From: Lentilactobacillus kefiri
GTDB lineage: Bacteria > Bacillota > Bacilli > Lactobacillales > Lactobacillaceae
Assembly (NCBI RefSeq): GCF_007989105.1
Contig: NZ_BJVK01000002.1
Location: 110,339-174,338, forward strand
Reading direction: 5' to 3'
DNA: 64,000 bases
Shown here piece by piece: positions 8,001 through 14,869 of this stretch. The notes beneath the pieces are model-generated. The model was not told the origin of the DNA and searched no databases. It saw only the letters and a program-made list of their open reading frames with translations. Position 1 is the stretch's first letter, and each line of letters begins with the position of its first letter. A program made the position numbers and the translations under genes.

Positions 8001-9245
8001 TTAAGCTCTTGTTTGCCCGTTTCCTCTAATGACGTATTTAGTAGTGGTCAATTCATTCAATCCCATTGGACCTCTGGCGTGCAGCTTTTGAGTACTGATC
8101 CCAATTTCGGCACCAAAGCCAAATTCAAAGCCGTCGGTAAATCGGGTGGAAGCATTGACGTAAACACAGGCTGAATCAATCTTATTTAAGAATTCCTGCC
8201 CGTTTTGATAATTGTCTGAAATGATAACTTCAGAATGACCGGTTGAATATTTGTTAATATGATCAATTGCCTGCTGCTCATCATCGACAACTTTAACAGC
8301 CATGATCAAGTCGTTGTATTCGGTCGACCAGTCTTTTTCAGTCGCCGGAATGATTGATGGTACAATCTTTTGGCTGGCGGCATCACCACGCAGTTCAACT
8401 CCATGATCTTGCAGGGCTTTGGCAATTGCCGGCAGCATTTGATTGGCAACGTCTTTATGAATCAGCAATTTTTCAGCTGCGTTGCAGACTGATGGTCGTT
8501 GAACCTTGGCATTTACCACAATGTTGATGGTCATTTGCAGTTCAGCATCATTGTCGACATAAATATGACAGTTGCCGGCACCAGTTTCGATCACCGGAAC
8601 GGTCGCGTTTTTGACAACGGCATTGATTAAGCCGGCGCCACCACGAGGGATGAGGACATCAACATATTGATTAAGGTGCATCAAATCATTGGCTGTTTCA
8701 TGGCTGATATCGTGGAGAATCTGAACCGCATTTTCGTCTAAACCATTGTTCTTTAAGACATTCCGCAGCACTTCAGCCAAAGCAAGATTACTGTTAAGGG
8801 CTTCTTTACCGCCCCGGAGGATCACTGCGTTGCCACTCTTAAAGGTGAGGGCAGAAGCGTCAACGGTGACGTTGGGCCGTGCTTCAAAGATCATGGCAAT
8901 AACTCCCAAAGGTACCCGCTTCTTTTCGATATTCAAGCCGGCGTCGTTTTGCCAGCCCTTATCGATATTACCGATTGGATCGGGCAGGGCGGCAACTTTC
9001 CGTAAGCCGGCTGCCATATCCTTGATTCGTTGTTCAGTCAATTTGAGTCGATCGGTAAACTTGGCGGGCATATCCGTGGCATTTTCCAAATCTTCTTGAT
9101 TAGCCGACAAGATTGTCCCGACATTTTCAGTTAATGCGTCTGCAAATGCATTTAAAATTTTATTTTTAGTCACTGTATCTAATAGATTTAATTTGTATGA
9201 GGCAGCCTTGGCATTCTTGCCAATTTCAATTAATTTGTCATTCAT
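8001..9245 (-). CDS. proA: Glutamate-5-semialdehyde dehydrogenase (gamma-glutamyl phosphate reductase)
   Basis: A 414-residue protein of the aldehyde dehydrogenase superfamily that reduces glutamyl 5-phosphate with NADPH in proline synthesis. The catalytic cysteine is in RPSVCNAAEKL; other ProA signatures are FEARPNVTVDAS, LRGGKEA and the C-terminal HARGPMGLNELTTTKYVI. The start at 9245 has AAGGAGAG upstream and overlaps the proB stop by 8 bases. ProA itself looks intact although proB upstream is frameshifted, so its substrate supply is in doubt. Confidence 0.95.
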   Translation of the reverse strand: MNDKLIEIGKNAKAASYKLNLLDTVTKNKILNAFADALTENVGTILSANQEDLENATDMPAKFTDRLKLTEQRIKDMAAGLRKVAALPDPIGNIDKGWQNDAGLNIEKKRVPLGVIAMIFEARPNVTVDASALTFKSGNAVILRGGKEALNSNLALAEVLRNVLKNNGLDENAVQILHDISHETANDLMHLNQYVDVLIPRGGAGLINAVVKNATVPVIETGAGNCHIYVDNDAELQMTINIVVNAKVQRPSVCNAAEKLLIHKDVANQMLPAIAKALQDHGVELRGDAASQKIVPSIIPATEKDWSTEYNDLIMAVKVVDDEQQAIDHINKYSTGHSEVIISDNYQNGQEFLNKIDSACVYVNASTRFTDGFEFGFGAEIGISTQKLHARGPMGLNELTTTKYVIRGNGQTRA

Positions 9246-10054
9246 GAGTGACACTCTCCTTTTGAAAGATCGTTCCCACATCTTCGCCCGCTAAAATTTT
9301 GAAGATAATCCGTGGATCAGCTCCGTTTGCCAGAACCATCATCCGGTTCTCATCAATCATTCGCTTGGCTGCCAACAGCTTGGTCTGCATGCCACCGGTT
9401 CCAAATCGGCTGCCGGAACCACCGGCAACCCCGAATTCACCTTCATCAATTTGATGAACGGTACTGATCAGCTTGGCATCGGCCGACTTGTTGGGATTTT
9501 GATCATAAAAGCCGTCGACGTCTGACAGAACAATGAGCAAATCGGCATTCACATGGCTTGCGACAATTGCCGACAGCTGGTCGTTATCGCCAAAGGTTGT
9601 TTTATGATCCAACTCATCGGTTGCCACCGTATCGTTTTCGTTAACGATAGGGATGACATTGTCCCGCAGTAAACAGTCAAAAGTATTTAGAACAAATTTG
9701 TTGCTCTTGGGGAAGTCAAAAATATCATGAGTCAATAGGACCTGGGCGATGTCGGTCAGATAATGATCAAATCGTTGGGTAAACAACGTCATGAGTTCCG
9801 ATTGTCCGATTGCGGCAAGGGCTTGTTGGGCGCCAATTTCGGTCGGCCGTTTTTTGAGGTGCATTTTATTTAAGCCCACCCCCGATGGCACCGGATGATA
9901 CCAAAATCAATTCTTTGCCTTGATTGTTCAACGCACTCAGAGTGTACGCCAGCTCATCAAATGTTTTCAGATTAACCTCACCACTTGGGTGGATTAAGCT
10001 GCTGGTTCCAACCTTCACCACAATTCGATTTGCTTCAATAATTCGTTTGTCCAT
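9238..10054 (-). pseudogene. proB: Glutamate 5-kinase, disrupted by one extra base
   Basis: Two overlapping frames together make one short (no PUA domain) glutamate 5-kinase of about 271 residues. The first begins MDKRIIEANRIVVKVGTSSL and breaks after SSGAIG; the second resumes at VGLNKMHLKKRPTEIGAQQA and keeps the aspartate/ATP-site segments (IPIVNENDTVA, GDNDQLSA, FGTGGMQTKL). The break is a run of five C on the plus strand (9879-9883); four would restore the reading frame. The first frame stops two codons later. Everything downstream is conserved, so this is recent inactivation, slippage-based phase variation, or a sequencing error. GGGGTG precedes the ATG at 10054. Confidence 0.85.
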
Positions 10055-10077
10055 CATGTTCACCCCATATTTTGTAT

Positions 10078-10278
10078 AAAAAAAGCCCGCTTTGAAATTG
10101 AGACACCCACGACGGGCGGTACCATTCTCATTCAAAGCTAGGCTTCACACTTTTGTTTTATAACGGAAAGATCCGTGCCTGATTAAGGCAATCGTATTGA
10201 AGATAGGATTCGTGCACTTAAACGTCTTTCAGCAAGCGACATTTTCTCTGAGGTCACACTACTTGGTCTTCTAAATTG
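10078..10278 (-). ncRNA. Proline T-box leader of proBA
   Basis: On the minus strand the leader has a stem I closed by GAAGA/TCTTC, an AGTA/GAA S-turn, and the specifier triplet CCT (10207-10205) followed by A, which reads as a proline codon. The T-box sequence GAATGGTACCGCCCG lies near 10113-10126. A terminator (arms 10085-10090 and 10113-10117 with a T-run at 10078-10084) competes with the antiterminator. Uncharged tRNA-Pro should switch proBA on, as known for proBA in Bacillus. Confidence 0.92.
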
Positions 10279-10283
10279 ACACA

Positions 10284-10312
10284 ATCATATATTAATTCAT
10301 AAATGATGTCAA
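10284..10312 (-). promoter_or_regulatory. Promoter of the proBA T-box transcript
   Basis: On the minus strand TTGACA (10307-10312) and TATGAT (10284-10289) are exactly 17 bases apart. The -35 overlaps the stop codon of the amidase gene. Confidence 0.8.
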
Positions 10313-11307
10313 TGGATTAGATCAAGTGCTTTTTCGTAGACCCAGTACTTCTTGGCACCATTGTCTGTTGAGAAGGTAATTCGGTACCAGTCATGACCAT
10401 TGGACTTGGTTCCAATATTGTCGATGTAGACTTTCTTACCTTTTTCAGCAGCAACTGATTCCCACGAATACTTCTTCACTCCTGAACGGGAGTTTTTAAC
10501 ATGATTGTACAACCTGTATGACTTGTAGTCGTCTCCTAATGACGCCTGTGAATCTGCTTTGGCATATGATACCTTGTCGTATGCCTTTTTTGCTGATGAA
10601 GCGGTTAATGAACCGTGAGCCGCGCCGTCCGCTGACAAATTGTTATAAGCGGTTTTCACCAACTGATAGAATTGAGCGAACGTGTACTTGGAACCAAAGT
10701 ATTTTCTACCTGCGGATGCATAATAGCCGGCTGGATCGGTATGATTGGTACCACCCAGATATTTGGAAACACCCCCGTGTGACCAAACAGTTCCCTTGCC
10801 ATCATAGGCTGCATCATTAGGCTTCAAACCATATTTATTCAACGTGTATGCCGTGTAATAAGCAGCGTTGGCAACTTCGTGAGCAAATGCTGACTTGCTG
10901 TGAACCTCAACCTGCTCAAACTGAACAAACCTTGCGTTGGCCGGATAACCGGCACCCCAGGCAAGATAGTTTGTATTGGCAATATTGATGATTCGGCTGG
11001 CATCAACGAAAGTGTGCACAAAAGCGTTATTGTAATTCTTCTTCATGTACGCAATTTCGTTATAGATCGTTGAGTTGGGGTTGGCCGTTTCATGAACGAC
11101 AACTCCCTCAGGCTTACCAGTACCTTTACGGTAGGCGTTCTTAGGAAAGCCACCCCAGATTGATGAGGTGATATTGGCGTGAGAAATGTTTTTGCTTGCA
11201 ATATAGTCGTTAACGCTGCTGGCCCCCGCGGCGTTGCTTAATCCAAACATACCGATTGCTGCCAATGACAGCGAACAAAGGGCAGTTATAATCGCTCTTT
11301 TTTTCAA
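10309..11307 (-). CDS. Secreted N-acetylmuramoyl-L-alanine amidase with C-terminal wall-binding module
   Basis: A 332-residue secreted wall hydrolase. A signal peptide (about 1-29, ends SNAAGAS) is followed by an amidase_2 domain (about 40-200) with candidate zinc ligands in VVVHETANP, TVWSHGGVSK and GTNHTDPAGYY. A C-terminal module (about 245-332) resembles the GW/SH3 repeats that hold such enzymes on the cell wall. It would cut the lactyl-peptide bond of peptidoglycan in growth, separation or lysis. The start is TTG with AAGGG upstream. No separate terminator is visible before the T-box promoter. Confidence 0.9.
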   Translation of the reverse strand: MKKRAIITALCSLSLAAIGMFGLSNAAGASSVNDYIASKNISHANITSSIWGGFPKNAYRKGTGKPEGVVVHETANPNSTIYNEIAYMKKNYNNAFVHTFVDASRIINIANTNYLAWGAGYPANARFVQFEQVEVHSKSAFAHEVANAAYYTAYTLNKYGLKPNDAAYDGKGTVWSHGGVSKYLGGTNHTDPAGYYASAGRKYFGSKYTFAQFYQLVKTAYNNLSADGAAHGSLTASSAKKAYDKVSYAKADSQASLGDDYKSYRLYNHVKNSRSGVKKYSWESVAAEKGKKVYIDNIGTKSNGHDWYRITFSTDNGAKKYWVYEKALDLIH

Positions 11308-11440
11308 ATCAATTATTCCCTTCAGAATTTAAATATTATTTTTAGAGATTCATTTTTAATGTTTATTATATTTTTACATAAGTGGTCATTAGCTACGGTC
11401 ATTAATATAAACGATTTGCATGATACAATTCAACCAGACA

Positions 11441-11483
11441 AAAAGCCCATGGGAAGCGAATTAACGCTTGCCCGTGGGCTTTG
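11441..11483 (-). terminator. Terminator downstream of perR
   Basis: AAAGCCCAYGGG and CCCATGGGCTTTTT arms with an inner AAGCG/CGCTT pair; the T-run lies on the minus strand. Between it and the amidase (11308-11440) is AT-rich DNA with a TATAAT near 11365 but no other clear signal. Confidence 0.85.
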
Positions 11484-11577
11484 AGGGACTAATTGTCAAT
11501 CATATTAAGAGTTCTTGACAAAAGTCTTAAATTAGTGGGTAAAAGACTGATATATCAACGGTTTAACGCTGTAATAA

Positions 11578-12045
11578 TCATCTATTTGAAAGCTTTGCCA
11601 AATGCAGCTTACGCTGACAGTCGGGACAAATCCCGGTAACTTCCATCTGGGTTCCGGTTACCAGAAAATCGGTTTTTTCTCGCGTGGTCTGTTGAACGTG
11701 CTTGACTAAGTCGGGGTAATCATCGTCAAAAATATCGATGATCTTGCCACAATTTTCGCAAATTGCGTGATAGTGCGGCACACCAAAATAGTCGTAACGG
11801 ATACCACCGTCATTGTTTGGTAATTCAATGACAATGCCATTATCGACCAGCATTCTTAAAGTATTATAGATTGTTGCAACACTCAAATTGGGTAATTTAT
11901 CTTCAATACCATTTCGAATGGTTTCAACATCCGGGTGATTATGATGAGTAATCAGATAATTCAGGATAACCTCGCGTTGAGGTGTGATTCGGATGCCTTG
12001 TTTTTTAAGTTGACCAAGTGAGTGTTTAAGGGTTGCGTTTGTCAT
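11578..12045 (-). CDS. perR: Peroxide/metal-responsive repressor PerR (Fur family)
   Basis: A 155-residue Fur-family repressor. The five regulatory metal ligands of Bacillus subtilis PerR are at the same positions here (H37, D85, H91, H93, D104). The structural zinc site is C96/C99 and C140/C143. With Fe(II) bound, PerR senses peroxide by histidine oxidation; lactobacilli are manganese-rich, so response may depend on the Mn/Fe ratio. The winged helix is in residues about 20-80 (SVATIYNTLRMLVDNG). A GGAGGTG site precedes the ATG, and a PerR-type box lies in the promoter. Confidence 0.93.
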   Translation of the reverse strand: MTNATLKHSLGQLKKQGIRITPQREVILNYLITHHNHPDVETIRNGIEDKLPNLSVATIYNTLRMLVDNGIVIELPNNDGGIRYDYFGVPHYHAICENCGKIIDIFDDDYPDLVKHVQQTTREKTDFLVTGTQMEVTGICPDCQRKLHLAKLSNR

Positions 12046-12086
12046 GATTATGCACCTCCATGAGGAGCGGTTCTATAAATTACTAT

Positions 12087-12101
12087 CTGTAATGATTATA
12101 A
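12087..12101. promoter_or_regulatory. PerR/Fur box upstream of perR
   Basis: On the minus strand TTATAATCATTACAG matches the PerR box TTATAATNATTATAA at 13 of 15 positions, 41-56 bases before the perR start and next to a TATAAT -10 (12107-12112). Autoregulation is inferred. Confidence 0.65.
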
Positions 12102-12181
12102 ATCATATTATACTTTAGAACAATTCTAATATACTAATCACAATAATGCAATGATTTTGAAGGACGGAAATCCATTGGGGC

Positions 12182-12673
12182 TTAGACGTTTGCGACAAAT
12201 GTGTTTTCTGTCGGTTCTTCAAGGCCGATCTGCTCCAGTGACGACCTGGTGTGGGCAGACACTTTATTAAACGTGAGGGTAATCTGTCTAAAGTCAAAAT
12301 GATCGTGGGCAAATTGAAGGGCTCTTTCAACGGCTTCGGCCAAGTCGTCATCATGCTTTTTATCAATAATCAGTTCAATTGAGCCGGTATCGGATTTTGG
12401 TTCAAACCCACGGAGACTGATAATGCCGATGAATTCTTGAGAACTTGAGTCGGTCATTCCCCAAGTCAGCTCCTTGCCATTCATGACTAGGCGCATTATG
12501 TGATTAATGTTCTTAACGGTGTCAAGAATCTCACTGGGCATTTTTTCTGCTTTGGCAGTTTTGATTGATTCTTTGGAAAACAAGTCATCAATGGACTTGA
12601 CAGGTGCCTGGGTCAGCCAATCCAATGTTAAATGAGCGGTTAATACAGGATGAAATTTTTCGAATGATGTCAT
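12182..12673 (-). CDS. GNAT-like acetyltransferase (RimJ/RimL style), divergent
   Basis: A 163-residue protein with a GNAT-like pattern: an N-terminal substrate region (DWLTQAPVKSIDDLFS), a central strand (EFIGIISLRGFEP), a second strand (TGSIELIIDKKH), and a helix that should bind acetyl-CoA (DDLAEAVERALQFAHDHF). The classical Q/RxxGxG/A loop is not clear, so CoA binding may be weak or altered. Substrate unknown. GAAAGGAAG lies upstream of the ATG. It is divergent from the lactonase gene. Confidence 0.6.
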   Translation of the reverse strand: MTSFEKFHPVLTAHLTLDWLTQAPVKSIDDLFSKESIKTAKAEKMPSEILDTVKNINHIMRLVMNGKELTWGMTDSSSQEFIGIISLRGFEPKSDTGSIELIIDKKHDDDLAEAVERALQFAHDHFDFRQITLTFNKVSAHTRSSLEQIGLEEPTENTFVANV

Positions 12674-12769
12674 AAATTAACTTCCTTTCGTGAAAAAGCT
12701 TTCAAAGGTGTTCCTTTAGGTTTTATGTGTGGCATAATGAACGTATAAAGTTATTAGGGAGGAACAATC

Positions 12770-13822
12770 TTGAAAGAAAAATACTTGCTTGGAACCTATA
12801 CTAGAAGAATCAGTAAAGGTGTTTATCAATTAGAATTAGATACTGAAACTAAAAAATTGCAAAACTTGGAATTTGTTGGCAGTGCAATTGACCCAACATA
12901 TGTAGCTGAATCAAATAAGAAGCGGATCTATGCTATTACCAAGGTTAAAGATGACCAGGGCAACGTAACCGGCGGATTTGTTGAATGGGATGGCACAAGC
13001 AATGATTTCCCATTGAAGCCGATCGCCTCAATTCATGATCAGGAAACTTCCCCGGCGTATATTTCGGTTGATGAAGACAAGCACCTGGTCTTCACTGCTA
13101 ATTACCATGCCGGCACAATTAATTCATACAAGATCGGTGAAGATGGTTCAATTACCAAAGCCGACCGAATTATGGACAAGGGAACATTGGGCTTCCGTAA
13201 AGAACAGCTTGATGGCCCACATCCGCATTATATCAATTTAACACCCGAAGGCCGAATTGTAGCTGTCGATTTGGGTGTCGACAAGGTCTTCATCTATGAT
13301 TTGGAAGACAGCGGTAAATTAGAACCCGTTAGTGAACTTCAAATGCAGGACGGTTACGGCCCACGCCACATCTACTTTGATGCAAAGAAGAAAGTCGCTT
13401 ACCTTGTAGGTGAATTAAGCAGTAATGTCGCTGTTTTGGATTACGATTCTGATAAAGGTGTCTTGTCAGTTCGCAACGTTCATTCAACCATTCCTGATGA
13501 TTGGACTGAACACAATGGGGCTGCTGCCATTCGAGTATCAAAAGACGGTCGCTTCGTTTATGTCTCAAACCGTGGTAACAACTCAATTGCCGTGTTCAGT
13601 TCAGATGAAAAGGGCAATTTGTCACTTGTTCAACGAATTTCAACTGAAGGTGACTTCCCACGGGACTTTAATTTGAGCGATGATGAATCATTTGTTATCG
13701 CACTGAATCAAAATTCAGACAATGCCACATTGTACACTCGTGACAGTGAATCTGGCAAATTAACCATGGTTCAAAAGGACTTCATGGTTCCTGAAGGTGT
13801 CAGCATCCTGCGTAAAAAGTAG
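12770..13822 (+). CDS. pgl: 6-phosphogluconolactonase, seven-bladed propeller type
   Basis: A 350-residue lactonase of the YbhE/Pgl propeller family (LGTYTRRISKGVYQLELDTET, DGPHPHYINLTPEGR, YGPRHIYFDAKKKVAYLVGELS, SNRGNNSIAVF). It hydrolyses 6-phosphogluconolactone, the second step of the oxidative branch that feeds the phosphoketolase pathway used by heterofermenters. The start is TTG at 12770 with GGAGGAA upstream. It is monocistronic with its own terminator. Some propeller lactonases act on other lactones, so the substrate is a family inference. Confidence 0.87.
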   Translation: MKEKYLLGTYTRRISKGVYQLELDTETKKLQNLEFVGSAIDPTYVAESNKKRIYAITKVKDDQGNVTGGFVEWDGTSNDFPLKPIASIHDQETSPAYISVDEDKHLVFTANYHAGTINSYKIGEDGSITKADRIMDKGTLGFRKEQLDGPHPHYINLTPEGRIVAVDLGVDKVFIYDLEDSGKLEPVSELQMQDGYGPRHIYFDAKKKVAYLVGELSSNVAVLDYDSDKGVLSVRNVHSTIPDDWTEHNGAAAIRVSKDGRFVYVSNRGNNSIAVFSSDEKGNLSLVQRISTEGDFPRDFNLSDDESFVIALNQNSDNATLYTRDSESGKLTMVQKDFMVPEGVSILRKK

Positions 13823-13872
13823 GTAGTTGGCAGCATCATGCACTTTAATTAAACACATGATCAAAATTAACA

Positions 13873-13915
13873 AAGCTGGAGCTAAATCACAATGATTTGG
13901 CTCCAGCATTTTTAT
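13873..13915. terminator. Terminator between lactonase and FAH genes
   Basis: GCTGGAGC and GCTCCAGC arms extend through AAATCA/TGATTT and are followed by ATTTTTAT; it serves the convergent gene pair. Confidence 0.88.
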
Positions 13916-13936
13916 ACCTTGATATTGTTCGGTTGT

Positions 13937-14788
13937 TTAATTTACTTTAGTTTCAATCTTTCCAAGTCCATCAATTTCACTGGTGAATACGTCACCGGAC
14001 TTCAAGAAAATCTGTGGATCACGGCCAACACCGGTTCCACTTGGGGTTCCAGTGAAGATCAAATCTCCGGGATAGAGATCGATGACTCCTGAAATATAAG
14101 AAATCAGGGTTTGAATATCAAAAATCATTTTATCAATGGTTGCCTGCTGCATGATTTCACCGTTGACTTTGGTGACAACCGTTTTGGAAACAATGTCCTC
14201 AACGTCAGCAATTGTGGTTATGTACGGACCAATTGGCGAGTAATTTTTGAATGATTTTCCCAGATCAAATTGGGTGCCGGGACCATCGATTGATTGGACG
14301 GTTCGATCGGAGATATCCTGACCGACCAGGTAACCGGCAATGGCATCTTCGGCGTCTTCACGGCTGATGTTTCGGCCACCGCGGCCAATGACAATCACCA
14401 ATTCAGATTCCCAGTCAACGGTATCACCGCTGAGATGAATTGAGTTGTGAGGACCGGCCAACGAGCTGACAAACTTATTGAAAATGTTTGGCCGCTTGGG
14501 CTTGGCCGTGTCCATTTCCTTCATGTGGTCAAGATAGTTAAAACCAACAGCGGGTATTTGACGTGGATGTTGCACGGGTTGTTGGAACTTCTGGGGATCA
14601 AGCTGGGAAGCTTCATCATTGTCGATGATTTTATCATCGTTCACATTAATCAACACATTGGATACAAAATTCTGCCAATCGTTTAAAATATCGTCGATTG
14701 AGTTGTAACCAGTAATTGGAACACCCCAGAATTGATCATTTTGGGGTGCGACAAATGTTGGCTGATTATTATACATTGCTAATTTCAT
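13937..14788 (-). CDS. Fumarylacetoacetate hydrolase family protein
   Basis: A 283-residue FAH-fold enzyme with the metal and catalytic pattern of the family: WESELVIVIGRGGRNIS, GYLVGQDISDR, and the C-terminal FTGTPSGTGVGRDP. Members cleave or decarboxylate 1,3-diketo acids (acylpyruvases, oxaloacetate decarboxylases, hydratases); the substrate cannot be told from sequence. GGAGGGG precedes the ATG. It stands alone between a terminator and the helicase gene, so context gives no pathway. Confidence 0.85.
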   Translation of the reverse strand: MKLAMYNNQPTFVAPQNDQFWGVPITGYNSIDDILNDWQNFVSNVLINVNDDKIIDNDEASQLDPQKFQQPVQHPRQIPAVGFNYLDHMKEMDTAKPKRPNIFNKFVSSLAGPHNSIHLSGDTVDWESELVIVIGRGGRNISREDAEDAIAGYLVGQDISDRTVQSIDGPGTQFDLGKSFKNYSPIGPYITTIADVEDIVSKTVVTKVNGEIMQQATIDKMIFDIQTLISYISGVIDLYPGDLIFTGTPSGTGVGRDPQIFLKSGDVFTSEIDGLGKIETKVN

Positions 14789-14869
14789 TATTACCCCTCC
14801 TGGCTTTAATTCAATTAACGAACAGCGATATTAGTATACACCCAATCGTAAAAATTGTAATGAGAACGC

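Noticed and set aside
9238..10054. Programmed ribosomal frameshifting in proB
   Set aside because: There is no canonical slippery heptamer, stimulatory structure or precedent for proB; a simple homopolymer indel explains the break. Not strictly excluded.
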